A DNA stretch of 64,000 nt, from contig NZ_CP044016.1 in the NCBI RefSeq assembly GCF_004337365.2, positions 2,790,001 to 2,854,000 on the forward strand. The letters are read 5' to 3'. The stretch comes from Rhizosphaericola mali (GTDB taxonomy: Bacteria; Bacteroidota; Bacteroidia; Chitinophagales; Chitinophagaceae). The position numbers and the translations under genes were made by a program. Below, in pieces: positions 26,883-35,526 of this stretch (its first letter is position 1; each line of letters starts with the position of its first letter). The notes beneath the pieces are model-generated. The model was given only the letters and a program-made list of their open reading frames with translations. It had not been told where the DNA came from and did not search any database.

Positions 26883-27929
26883 TTATTTTTTAAAATATGG
26901 CATATGTACATCATTGAATTGATTTTGACTATTATCCCAATTCGTTAATATCTCAGTTCTTTTTTTATTTACATTATTATTGGTATTATTATAAGTATTA
27001 ACTGCCACATTGATATCATTAACTGATTTATTATAGGCGTCAACGTCTTGCTTAGTTCTGTCTTTAGGAGATTTCGCCTCAAATGTCTTTTTCAGTTTAC
27101 TAAAATTATCTTCTTTGATAAACATATCCGTCATTTTAGGTACGTCATTTTGTGCCATTGATTTATAAAAATTTAAAACTTGAGCACAAGCAATAGCAAG
27201 ATTAGCATCTCCTGACAAAGCTCTTAAACTATCTGATTTTAATGCTTGTAAACCCTCTTCCGCATATTTAATAAGAGAATTCCTAGCTTGTTCGGCATCA
27301 TTTATTTTCTTTTTGTTAATTGCTTCCGTCAATTTACTATCCATCCAATTGCATTTAAAAAACACTAAAAACATATCATTGGTATAGTGTTGCAACTTGT
27401 TAGCAATTTCCATTTTATCTCCAAGTTCACTTCTCTGAGAGGTAAGTTTTACATTATTTCTATAGGCAAATTGTAAAGTACTATCATGCATTTTATTAAA
27501 AGCTTCCCCCAATTTTTGAGCGATTTTTTCTTTTAAAAGGATATAAGCTTGCATCTCATCAAAACTCTGCTCCGCAATTTCTTCCTTGTTAACCAATTTA
27601 GCATAGTCGTCATTAAAAACGTAATAGACTACGTCAATATAACTTACACTAGATTTTTTCAAACTAGCATCTCCCTTATAATAAGGAAGGCTCAATATTT
27701 TAGATTTACACTCTTGAATACCTTCAACCGTTTTAAGTCTTAGTTTTTCCACTTTTCTAGCTCTACGACCATGTGCAACAGCACTTAGGTAGGTCATATA
27801 GTTAGCATTCATTTCAGTTTCCGCAGTCGAAATAGCATTCATATAACTTACAGGATCATTGTAGGTCTGTGCAGTAGTAGTTTTTAAGAGCGCTATAAAA
27901 ATAAGAAGCAATGGGAATTTACATTTCAT
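26883..27929 (-). CDS. Secreted helical protein, unknown function
   Basis: 348 residues with a signal peptide (1-20, ending TTAQ). The mature part is almost wholly predicted helical, rich in Lys/Glu/Asn, with an Asn/Thr-rich run near 300-320. It resembles surface/periplasmic proteins of the LIC11966 type sometimes seen in Bacteroidota, but this is a weak impression. It lies 35 bases downstream of the prc C-terminal segment on the same strand, so it is probably cotranscribed with the protease. Confidence 0.55.
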   Translation of the reverse strand: MKCKFPLLLIFIALLKTTTAQTYNDPVSYMNAISTAETEMNANYMTYLSAVAHGRRARKVEKLRLKTVEGIQECKSKILSLPYYKGDASLKKSSVSYIDVVYYVFNDDYAKLVNKEEIAEQSFDEMQAYILLKEKIAQKLGEAFNKMHDSTLQFAYRNNVKLTSQRSELGDKMEIANKLQHYTNDMFLVFFKCNWMDSKLTEAINKKKINDAEQARNSLIKYAEEGLQALKSDSLRALSGDANLAIACAQVLNFYKSMAQNDVPKMTDMFIKEDNFSKLKKTFEAKSPKDRTKQDVDAYNKSVNDINVAVNTYNNTNNNVNKKRTEILTNWDNSQNQFNDVHMPYFKK

Positions 27930-27964
27930 AAGTATTAGTTTTAAAATTTTTATTTTTAAAAAAA

Positions 27965-28183
27965 TTATTTTATCATTTTTAAAGCGAGCATATAAGTCAT
28001 TTGAATATAAGGGTCATGGGTCAAAATTTTTATCCAAACATCATTAGCTTCCTTTAGGTCGCTATTCATGTTTATTTTTTCTTGCGCTTCTCCTTTATTA
28101 ATGACTTTATAAATTGGATTGTCATGCCCTATGGAATCAACATCAATATTATTTTCTCTATATTGAGCAATGTAAGTTTGCAT
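27965..28183 (-). CDS. prc: Carboxy-terminal processing protease, C-terminal segment split by frameshift
   Basis: 72 codons from an ATG that overlaps nothing but follows the protease stop by two bases, in another frame. It looks like the C-terminal domain of Prc/Tsp proteases: the closing WIKILTHDPYIQMTYML matches the family's final helix (…DPYLDETVNIALDL in E. coli). Adding one C at 28189-28192 joins the frames as FIDIP-LNMQTYIAQYREN, which aligns with the NIVSLNYAVREKENN region of E. coli Prc. The fused length is 686, against 682 in E. coli. Best read as part of one broken gene, 27965-30024. Confidence 0.7.
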   Translation of the reverse strand: MQTYIAQYRENNIDVDSIGHDNPIYKVINKGEAQEKINMNSDLKEANDVWIKILTHDPYIQMTYMLALKMIK

Positions 28184-28185
28184 AT

Positions 28186-30024
28186 TTAGGGGATATCAAT
28201 AAATTCAGATTGCTTGTGCTCAGTACTAATTATTTTATTTAATTCCGTAAAATAATTAGATTTCATCATGGCACTATCGGCGTAGGATTGGAATTTGGGT
28301 AAAGGGTATCCAAATGGTTTATAATATTTATTTCCCGCAATTCTATCCGGTTTTAGTGCATACGGTTCATCTCCTTCATATTGAGGATAAATAGAACTTA
28401 AATCTGGCAAAACTACATCTGGCGCCACACCATAAAACTGTGCCATACTACCATCTACTCGGTATAGTTTCATGGACGTAATTTTTAAATATTCTTGTTT
28501 TAAACTATCCAATTCATTGTATTTTTCAAGATTAACCGTCGTATCTAAGGGAATAATTAATTGTCCTGTGGCTTTTCCATAACTACGTGAGCCAACAACT
28601 AGTGCTCGGTTATAATCCTGTAGGGCAGCTGCAACAATCTCAGACGCCGATGCACTATAACCGTTAATCATATATAATAATGGGCCATCATAGACAGTTC
28701 CTCGATTAACGTCATTTAATAAAGTATTCTTTTCATTACGCACATGCATAATTCCTATTGGCCCTGCATCAATAAAAATTCCCGCCAACTCTGCTGCCTC
28801 ACTCACACTACCGCCACCATTAAATCTCACATCAAGAATTAATGCATCAATATTTGCCTCTTTTAGTTTTACAATTTCCTTAGCTACATCATTGGCACAT
28901 CCATCTATATTTTCTTCATGTTCCCAATCTTTATAAAAGGCAGGAAGCGAAATATAGCCGATCGTCTTCTCTCCTTTTAGAATAAAACTTTTGACTTTAT
29001 TATCATCATCTTCCGTATTTTCAGACCTTGTAAGGTTGACAATCCGTTCACTTCCATCTTGTTTTTTGAGAAATAATGTTAACTTACTATGGTTATCTTG
29101 GTTTAATAATTCACTAATTTCTTGTGCAGAAGCATCACTTACATCAACTGCATTTTTATTTTCCCATTGTAATCGATTGATTTTATCGCCTTTATTAATT
29201 TGTCCACTTTTAAACGCCACACTTCCTGGAATTAATTTATCAATAATCGCTATATCATTCTCGTCATTATCCAAACTAAAACCAAATATCATAGTTTTTT
29301 GACCTAATTCTTCTTCTAAATCTTCTTTCTCCGCTAAAGACATATAATTAGTATGAGGATCATAGCAAGAAGCAATAGTTTGGCAATAATAATCGCCTAA
29401 TTCCTTAATCGTTCCATTAGGAGATTCTAAAAAATTTCTAATTACATGCTTATACACTTTTGCAGCCTTTTTCCGATACACCACATCCAAACTATCAATT
29501 TGCTTTTGAGTAGGATTTGAATTTTGCTCAACAATATGAGTTAATGTATATTTTTTAAGTGTTTTTCTGATTTTATCTATCCATAGTTTATCATCTTTTG
29601 CATAACAAGTATCTTCTGTTACAGTAAACGTTTCCTTTATTTTGTAGTTAAATGGACTCTTTAAAATATTCGTAATTATTGAATCAGCTCTTTTTAGCCT
29701 TGTTACAAATAGTTGAGAAGAAATTTCAAAAAAACTATATTTTTTAGTCCTAATTTCATCATCAATTACATCTTGATATTCTCTTAATTTCTGTATATCC
29801 TCTTCTGTAAAAAAAATTTTACTTTCATCCAATGTACCTAAAAAACTTTTCCATATATCATTGGAAAAATGGTTATCCATAGCTCGAGGTTGCACGTGAT
29901 ATTTTTCTGCTAACCAATAGATTGAATATGCAGATTGAGCAATCTGAACATAATGCTTATTGTTTTGGGCGAGAATATTTAGGGAAAATAAAATTCCGAT
30001 ACACAAATGAAATAATATTTTCAT
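28186..30024 (-). CDS. prc: Carboxy-terminal processing protease (S41, Prc/Tsp), N-terminal 612 residues
   Basis: Periplasmic protease that degrades or processes proteins from their C-terminus. Signal peptide 1-19; Tsp N-terminal helical domain (~20-215); PDZ domain (~225-320, GSVAFKSGQINKGDKI); S41 core with Ser in GYSASASEIVAAALQDYNRAL and Lys in SYGKATGQ, the Ser-Lys dyad. The frame stops at TAA after EFIDIP, short of the C-terminal domain that is found in the next frame (27965-28183). The catalytic core is complete, so the truncated form might still work, but the family's C-terminal domain is missing. Confidence 0.9.
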   Translation of the reverse strand: MKILFHLCIGILFSLNILAQNNKHYVQIAQSAYSIYWLAEKYHVQPRAMDNHFSNDIWKSFLGTLDESKIFFTEEDIQKLREYQDVIDDEIRTKKYSFFEISSQLFVTRLKRADSIITNILKSPFNYKIKETFTVTEDTCYAKDDKLWIDKIRKTLKKYTLTHIVEQNSNPTQKQIDSLDVVYRKKAAKVYKHVIRNFLESPNGTIKELGDYYCQTIASCYDPHTNYMSLAEKEDLEEELGQKTMIFGFSLDNDENDIAIIDKLIPGSVAFKSGQINKGDKINRLQWENKNAVDVSDASAQEISELLNQDNHSKLTLFLKKQDGSERIVNLTRSENTEDDDNKVKSFILKGEKTIGYISLPAFYKDWEHEENIDGCANDVAKEIVKLKEANIDALILDVRFNGGGSVSEAAELAGIFIDAGPIGIMHVRNEKNTLLNDVNRGTVYDGPLLYMINGYSASASEIVAAALQDYNRALVVGSRSYGKATGQLIIPLDTTVNLEKYNELDSLKQEYLKITSMKLYRVDGSMAQFYGVAPDVVLPDLSSIYPQYEGDEPYALKPDRIAGNKYYKPFGYPLPKFQSYADSAMMKSNYFTELNKIISTEHKQSEFIDIP

Positions 30025-30050
30025 ATAAAAAGTTAGTATTGATATTTTAC

Positions 30051-30091
30051 AAAATAAAACTATTTAAGACGAACCCAAATAGTTTTATTTT
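30051..30091 (-). terminator. Intrinsic terminator after ABC ATPase
   Basis: A 15-bp perfect stem (AAAATAAAACTATTT and its complement), 11-base loop, U-rich end; just downstream of the ABC ATPase and upstream of prc. Confidence 0.7.
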
Positions 30092-30115
30092 TATTTTTTT
30101 ATAGTTAGTTCATTT

Positions 30116-31102
30116 TTATTCATTCAAATAAATAATATCCTTAGGCGACAAATAGATATCAATCGAATTTCCTGCTTTAAAATATCTAAATGGCGTAGTT
30201 ATTTTTACTAAGGTTTGATCTATAGACACGACCAATTCATATTGTGCACCCATAAAGTGTACTTCTGTAATTTTTCCTTTTAGATTCGCATTTTCTGCAT
30301 CCACTATAGAAAATGATTCTGGACGCACAACTATAATTTTATGTTTTTCTACTTCTGTAATTTTCGATAAAAAGTTTTTAATTCCGGATTTGATAATATT
30401 ATAGTTACCTGTCAATTGCGCTATGTAAAGATTAGCAGGAGTTCTGTATATTTCTTCAGGTGATCCTTGTTGTACAATCTCGCCATTTTGCATCACTATA
30501 ATTTTATCTGCCCAAGCCAAAATGTCTTTTGGATTATGGGAAACCATCAAAACGGAAATATTCCATTTTGCCTGAATTGCTTGAATTATAGTCTGAAGCG
30601 TGGACTTGTGAATTGGATCCAAGTTAGAATATGGCTCATCCAACAATAACAATTCCGGTTGCATAGAGATCAAGCGAGCCAAAGCAATACGTTGCTTCTC
30701 TCCTCCTGATAATTGATTGGTTTTGCGTTTTAATAGATGGTTAATGTGACAGATTTTGTATAAATCTTTTGCTACATTTTCCTCTAGCGTATTGGCATAT
30801 TCCAATGCTTGCTCCACACGTAAATGAATGGGAAGATCAAAATGTTGCGACAAATACGCAATTTTTTCATGTCCAGCGATAAGCTTTTCGTCAGGGCCTA
30901 AAATCTTTTTGTTATACAGTGCTGCGTATCCATTATCTGTTTGAATAAGACCACCAATAATTTTTAATAAGGTACTTTTTCCAGAGCCTGTTTCGCCAAT
31001 AATAGCGACATTTTCACTTTTTTCTTGTTGAAAGGAAACCTTTTTGAGAGCTTCTGTTTTTCCTATCAATTTGGATATATTGTGTACTTCTAAAAACTGC
31101 AT
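30116..31102 (-). CDS. ABC transporter ATP-binding protein with TOBE-like C-terminus (orphan)
   Basis: Walker A GETGSGKSTLL at ~36-46, Q-loop YLSQHFD, signature LSGGEKQRIALARL, Walker B LLLLDEP and H-loop SHNP are intact. Residues ~240-328 form a TOBE-type regulatory domain (IVVRPESFSIV, VHFMGAQYELVV), as in the PotA/FbpC/CysA group that import polyamine, iron or anions. No permease or binding protein is nearby, so the substrate is unknown. An exact TATCTTTG lies four bases before the ATG, predicting an mRNA with almost no leader. Confidence 0.88.
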   Translation of the reverse strand: MQFLEVHNISKLIGKTEALKKVSFQQEKSENVAIIGETGSGKSTLLKIIGGLIQTDNGYAALYNKKILGPDEKLIAGHEKIAYLSQHFDLPIHLRVEQALEYANTLEENVAKDLYKICHINHLLKRKTNQLSGGEKQRIALARLISMQPELLLLDEPYSNLDPIHKSTLQTIIQAIQAKWNISVLMVSHNPKDILAWADKIIVMQNGEIVQQGSPEEIYRTPANLYIAQLTGNYNIIKSGIKNFLSKITEVEKHKIIVVRPESFSIVDAENANLKGKITEVHFMGAQYELVVSIDQTLVKITTPFRYFKAGNSIDIYLSPKDIIYLNE

Positions 31103-31106
31103 GAGT

Positions 31107-31114
31107 CAAAGATA
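31107..31114 (-). promoter_or_regulatory. -7 element TATCTTTG, four bases from ABC ATPase start
   Basis: Exact TAnnTTTG; a TTG lies 15 bases further upstream, slightly short of usual spacing. Transcription would start at or within two bases of the ATG. Confidence 0.45.
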
Positions 31115-31176
31115 ATCGTTGAAATAACGCAACTCTATTTTTACGAAAAAATAATATTATAAAATTACTTAATTGA

Positions 31177-32349
31177 TTATTTCAAATATTCTAATCCTTT
31201 GGTTCCCAATTTATTAAATACTCTTCTCGCACTTAAAAATTGGCTTCCATGATAAGCATCATAATCGGATGCATCGGGGTACAAACTAGAAATTTTAACA
31301 AATCCTGTAGCTTGTATATACTTTCCATCTCCAATATACATGGCGACGTGCGTCACTTTATCCGAACCATCCTTTCTTTTCGTGCCGAAAAACATCAAGT
31401 CACCTTTTTGTAACGTTTTAATAGCTTTTTGCAAATCAACTTTTCCATTTACCTGAATATCAATTGATTCTCCATTTAATGCTTGTTGAGAAGCATCACG
31501 ATCCAAATAAATACCATTCAAGAAAAAGCTCGTGCGCATAAATCCGCTACAATCCACCCCTTTAGTGGAAGTTCCACCCCATAAATAAGGCGTACCTAAA
31601 AGAGACTCTGCAGAAGCTAACACATGATCAAAGTCTGGCTTTCTAGTTTTGAGCCATTTTGCATAAGGCATAGCTTCTTTTTTAGATACAAAAGCGGTTT
31701 TACCATCTGGATATCTTACTTCGTAAAACTTTCCTTTTTTACCCAAATATTCCAATAAATCGCCTGCTACCAGATCCGATACGGGCATCGACTTTTTAGA
31801 AGATTCCGAATAAGTGGTTCCATATTTTTCATTATAAATAATTTTAGGAGTGGCATTCCATTTTTCTTGTTCGGCTCTTGTTACAGGAAAAATGCCCGCA
31901 CCCTCTGCATAAGAAATATAATTATCGGGAGTTTTACATATAAAATAACCATCTATTGTATCCAAAATTTCTACAGAAGTCCCCAATAATGCCTGTGTAA
32001 CCAATTCCGAACGCTGCGCTGGAGCCGCTCTATGATTGCTTACGGAAAGATTGACAATTCCATAGTTTTTACCATTGGCAAATGCTACAGGCAATAACTT
32101 CTCATGTGTATTGATTCCTTTGGGTAATTGACTTTTCAACAGGTTGATGGCATTTTGATCTGTAGAGACAATACTTACAGATCCATCTTCTAACAATTTT
32201 GATTCAAAAAAATTAGATTGTTTATCTGGTTGAATGTTTGCCCATATTTTATTAGAAATACTATCGATCGTAGATTGTTGCAATGATTGAGCTTGTATTG
32301 ACATAATAACCAAATTAAAAAGTAGAAGAAATAGCCATTTAATTTTCAT
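31177..32349 (-). CDS. NlpC/P60 (C40) peptidoglycan endopeptidase with SH3-like domains
   Basis: Secreted cell-wall hydrolase that cuts peptide stems. Signal peptide 1-20. Two bacterial SH3-like regions (~110-165 and ~185-230, with DLVAGDLLEYLGKKGKFYEV) precede the catalytic domain (~245-380): nucleophile C267 in GVDCSGF and H334 in THVAMYIGDGKYIQATG. 390 residues is usual for the Bacteroidota group. An exact -7 element overlaps the tail of the guaB terminator and lies four bases before the ATG. Confidence 0.9.
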   Translation of the reverse strand: MKIKWLFLLLFNLVIMSIQAQSLQQSTIDSISNKIWANIQPDKQSNFFESKLLEDGSVSIVSTDQNAINLLKSQLPKGINTHEKLLPVAFANGKNYGIVNLSVSNHRAAPAQRSELVTQALLGTSVEILDTIDGYFICKTPDNYISYAEGAGIFPVTRAEQEKWNATPKIIYNEKYGTTYSESSKKSMPVSDLVAGDLLEYLGKKGKFYEVRYPDGKTAFVSKKEAMPYAKWLKTRKPDFDHVLASAESLLGTPYLWGGTSTKGVDCSGFMRTSFFLNGIYLDRDASQQALNGESIDIQVNGKVDLQKAIKTLQKGDLMFFGTKRKDGSDKVTHVAMYIGDGKYIQATGFVKISSLYPDASDYDAYHGSQFLSARRVFNKLGTKGLEYLK

Positions 32350-32353
32350 TTAT

Positions 32354-32361
32354 CAAAGATA
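32354..32361 (-). promoter_or_regulatory. -7 element TATCTTTG, four bases from NlpC/P60 start
   Basis: Exact TAnnTTTG fused to the U-tract of the guaB terminator. No clear -33 element at 17-23 bases, where the terminator stem lies. Confidence 0.4.
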
Positions 32362-32363
32362 AA

Positions 32364-32395
32364 AAAAGAGAACAATAAGTTTATTGTTCTCTTTT
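32364..32395 (-). terminator. Intrinsic terminator after guaB
   Basis: A 15-bp perfect stem (AAAAGAGAACAATAA and its complement) with a very short loop, then seven U on the minus strand. Confidence 0.85.
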
Positions 32396-32417
32396 ATATG
32401 TTTTGTTAAACGAAAAA

Positions 32418-33923
32418 TTATCTCCTACTATAGTTAGGTGCCTCTTTCGTAATATCAATATCATGAGCGTGACTTTCTTGCATACCTGCATTCGTAATCT
32501 GAACAAAAGTTGCTTTTTGCAAATCTTCTACAGTGCGAGCACCGCAATATCCCATTCCTGACCTCAAACCACCAATGAATTGAGCAATCACTTCATGCAA
32601 ATAACCTTTGTAAGGTACACGACCTTCAATACCTTCTGGTACTAATTTTTTGGCATCATTACTTTCTTGGAAATAACGATCTTTACTACCATTGGCCATA
32701 GACATAGCACCAATACTACCCATACCGCGGTATTGTTTGAATTTACGACCTTCGTAAATGATCGTTTCTCCAGGGCTTTCTTCCACTCCTGCAAAAATAC
32801 TACCCATCATAACAGTCTGTGCACCAGCAGCTAAGGCCTTAACCATATCTCCTGTATAACGAATACCTCCATCTCCAATTATAGGAATTCCGGTTCCTTT
32901 CAAAGCATTCGAGGTTTCCATAATTGCTGTCAATTGTGGTACGCCAGCTCCTGCAACAATACGTGTAGTACAAATAGAACCAGGTCCGATACCCACTTTC
33001 ACCGCATCCGCACCTGCATCAGCCAAAGCTTTCGCACCAGCAGCAGTAGCAACATTACCTGCGATAACTTGTAATTTAGGGAAAGTTTTTTTCAATAGTT
33101 GTAAAGAATCTATAACACCTTTACTATGGCCATGTGCACTATCCAAACCAACTATGTCTACACCTACATTGATCAAAGCCTCAGCTCTTTCTAGCATATC
33201 TTGTGTGATACCCAATGCGGCCCCCACCAATAATCTACCATAATTATCTTTGATACTATTAGGGAAATTTTTCAATTGTAAAATATCTCTATAAGTAACC
33301 AATCCAATTAATTCACCTTTTTTACCTACAACCGGAAGTTTCTCAATTTTATATTGATGTAGAATTTTTTCTGCTTTTTTAAGATCGATACCTTCTTTCG
33401 CGGTAATTAAGTTTTCGGAAGTCATCACTTCAGAAACTTTTTTAGCTTTTTTAGTTTCAAAACGTAAATCACGATTTGTAAGAATGCCGACTAATAATTT
33501 TTTTGAATCTACTATTGGAATACCACCAATCTTATTTTCTCTCATCAAGCCCAATGCATCTCCGATCGTAGCATCTTCATGTAAAGTAATCGGATCAAGG
33601 ATCAAACCGCTCTCACTTCTTTTGACCTTACGCACTTGCTCCGCCTGTTGCTCGATCGTCATATTCTTATGCAGAATACCGATACCACCTTCTCTCGCCA
33701 ATGCGATAGCCAGACTTGCTTCTGTAACAGTATCCATCGCAGAGGATAAAATGGGTAAATTCAGGGAAATTTCTTTAGTTAATTGACTTTTGATGCTTAC
33801 TTCTTTTGGTAAAACATCGCTGTATCCAGGCATTAACAGTACGTCATCAAATGTAAGGCCTGTACCAAACAATCGTTGTTCGTAATCACGATTGGTTTCT
33901 GAAGAGGATTTTTTCGTTGCCAT
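32418..33923 (-). CDS. guaB: Inosine-5'-monophosphate dehydrogenase
   Basis: Oxidises IMP to XMP, the committed step of GMP synthesis. TIM-barrel core with [18 protein letters not shown] near the N-terminus, [10 protein letters not shown], the catalytic loop [13 protein letters not shown] holding C318, and [19 protein letters not shown] split over ~370-390. Two CBS domains are inserted at ~105-230. ATG 33923 is chosen over a TTG two codons upstream. A near-ideal promoter (TTTG, 21 bases, TACCTTTG) ends three bases before the ATG, predicting a leaderless message. Confidence 0.96.
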   Translation of the reverse strand: MATKKSSSETNRDYEQRLFGTGLTFDDVLLMPGYSDVLPKEVSIKSQLTKEISLNLPILSSAMDTVTEASLAIALAREGGIGILHKNMTIEQQAEQVRKVKRSESGLILDPITLHEDATIGDALGLMRENKIGGIPIVDSKKLLVGILTNRDLRFETKKAKKVSEVMTSENLITAKEGIDLKKAEKILHQYKIEKLPVVGKKGELIGLVTYRDILQLKNFPNSIKDNYGRLLVGAALGITQDMLERAEALINVGVDIVGLDSAHGHSKGVIDSLQLLKKTFPKLQVIAGNVATAAGAKALADAGADAVKVGIGPGSICTTRIVAGAGVPQLTAIMETSNALKGTGIPIIGDGGIRYTGDMVKALAAGAQTVMMGSIFAGVEESPGETIIYEGRKFKQYRGMGSIGAMSMANGSKDRYFQESNDAKKLVPEGIEGRVPYKGYLHEVIAQFIGGLRSGMGYCGARTVEDLQKATFVQITNAGMQESHAHDIDITKEAPNYSRR

Positions 33924-33926
33924 GTG

Positions 33927-33959
33927 CAAAGGTAAAGCACAACAACAACTCCTTCCAAA
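33927..33959 (-). promoter_or_regulatory. guaB promoter (TTTG-N21-TACCTTTG) abutting the start codon
   Basis: TACCTTTG at 33927-33934 with TTTG 21 bases further upstream. Only CAC separates the -7 element from ATG. Confidence 0.65.
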
Positions 33960-34005
33960 TATTTTTTAAAAATGTTATTTCTTACGCACACATCCTGTGC
34001 ATAAC

Positions 34006-35109
34006 TCAAAGTAATTCATACATTTTCCCGGGCAATGTTTTTATAACACCAGACAGTTCCATATTCAAAAGCGCACCTGCGATAACACTCGGTGTTTCGG
34101 ATATATTTTGTTGAATTTCATCTATTGAGACAATGGATAGATTTCTTAATAATTGTACAATACGTTCTTCTAAAGGTGTTAAATCTGGGAAAAATTGTCG
34201 TTGAATTTGAGGTTTGGTTTGCTTTACAGACCAATTCATTTTTTCAATAAAATATTCAGGTGAAATAAAAATTTCTGCATGATTATCTCCAATTAACTGA
34301 TTACAACCTTGACTTTTTATATCCGAAATTTTGCCTGGAACGGCGAATACATCACGATTATAGTCACTTGCTAGATGTGCGGTAATCATGCTGCCGCCTT
34401 TCATCGCTGTTTCAATAACTATAGTTGCATCTGATATACCTGCAACAATCCTATTTCTCAATGGAAAATTAAAGCGATCAGGAATCGTACTATGAAAAAA
34501 CTCCGTAATTAAACCTCCATTATTATTTAGAATATCTTCTGCCAGTTTTTTATTTTCATATGGATACAAATGTTTGAATCCATGACCAAGAACACCAATA
34601 GTGGATAGTTGATTATCCAAACTTGACTTATGCGCAATAGTATCAATCCCAAGTGCCAATCCACTATATACAGTCACATCTAAACTCTGTAATGTTTGTA
34701 TTAATTTTTCAGTAATCGTTTTTCCATAGTTCGTATTATCTCTTGTCCCGATAATGCTGATACATTTTTCAGGATTCAATGACGTATTTCCTCTTTTAAA
34801 TAGTATAGTTGGAGGATCGGAAATTTGCCGGAGTCTATATGGGTATTGGGGATCATTTATAAAAATTAATTCGATATTGAACTTCTCTATAAAATCATAT
34901 TCATTCTCAATTTCATCCCAACTATCAAATGCTTTAAAGGCTTTTGCTTTTACAACTCCCATACTTTCTATAGTCAATAGTTCCTTTATTGACATGGTAA
35001 ACAGATCTTTTGCACTAGGAACAATATCCAGTAATTGTTTCATCTGCACAGGCCCAATATTGGGCACTTTCGTCAAAGCGAGTTGGTAATGTTTTTCAGT
35101 TAGGTTCAT
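34006..35109 (-). CDS. dprA: DNA-processing protein DprA
   Basis: Binds incoming single-stranded DNA and loads RecA during natural transformation. An N-terminal helix-hairpin-helix-like region (~10-70) precedes the Rossmann-fold core: IIGTRDNTNYGKTITEKL, YSGLALGIDTIAHKSSL, GVLGHGFKHLYPYENKKLA and PLRNRIVAGISDATIVIE. A C-terminal winged-helix domain (~300-367) is present. A -7 element TAGATTTG lies ~22 bases upstream. No other competence genes are adjacent. Confidence 0.93.
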   Translation of the reverse strand: MNLTEKHYQLALTKVPNIGPVQMKQLLDIVPSAKDLFTMSIKELLTIESMGVVKAKAFKAFDSWDEIENEYDFIEKFNIELIFINDPQYPYRLRQISDPPTILFKRGNTSLNPEKCISIIGTRDNTNYGKTITEKLIQTLQSLDVTVYSGLALGIDTIAHKSSLDNQLSTIGVLGHGFKHLYPYENKKLAEDILNNNGGLITEFFHSTIPDRFNFPLRNRIVAGISDATIVIETAMKGGSMITAHLASDYNRDVFAVPGKISDIKSQGCNQLIGDNHAEIFISPEYFIEKMNWSVKQTKPQIQRQFFPDLTPLEERIVQLLRNLSIVSIDEIQQNISETPSVIAGALLNMELSGVIKTLPGKMYELL

Positions 35110-35131
35110 TTGTAAAAAGACATTTATGAAT

Positions 35132-35139
35132 CAAATCTA
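35132..35139 (-). promoter_or_regulatory. -7 element upstream of dprA (TAGATTTG)
   Basis: Exact TAnnTTTG match 23-30 bases before the dprA ATG; no convincing -33 TTG. Confidence 0.4.
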
Positions 35140-35227
35140 GGTTATAATAAAATGTTAATTTTTAATTTTTGTATAAATTTAAGTCCAATTAACTAATTGT
35201 TTTCTCTAATTTTTAAATTTAACCAAA

Positions 35228-35455
35228 ATGAAAAAACGTTCTTTATTATTCTTCTTATTATTGAGTGGATCCTTTTTTGCCATAGCGCAAGCACCTACAA
35301 GTGTTTCATACACCACTCCTTGTGGAACACATCATACAAAAACATATCCAAGCAAACCGACAGCGGATGCTATGTATGATCAACTTGCAGAATATACAGC
35401 AGACGATTGTCCAGGTTGGACATTAGAAAAAGTAGTTATTGTAGATAAGCCATAA
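35228..35455 (+). CDS. Small secreted protein with two Cys, unknown function
   Basis: 75 residues: signal peptide 1-21 (MKKRSLLFFLLL ... IAQA) and a mature peptide of ~54 residues with one Cys near each end (TPCGTHH and DDCPGWT), which could form a disulfide. Family not recognised. It lies 71 bases upstream of the first GLPGLI gene, with an imperfect hairpin between (AGGCAATA/TATTGCCT, 35475-35509). Its place at the head of the GLPGLI locus suggests a secreted partner or substrate (inference). Confidence 0.55.
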   Translation: MKKRSLLFFLLLSGSFFAIAQAPTSVSYTTPCGTHHTKTYPSKPTADAMYDQLAEYTADDCPGWTLEKVVIVDKP

Positions 35456-35526
35456 TTTTTTTCTTTTTTTTCACAGGCAATATTTTACTCAACATGTAAA
35501 CTATTGCCTTTAAACATTCTAAGACT

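Noticed and set aside
26883-27929. Firm family name for the secreted helical protein downstream of prc
   Set aside because: The likeness to LIC11966-type surface proteins is only an impression from composition and layout.
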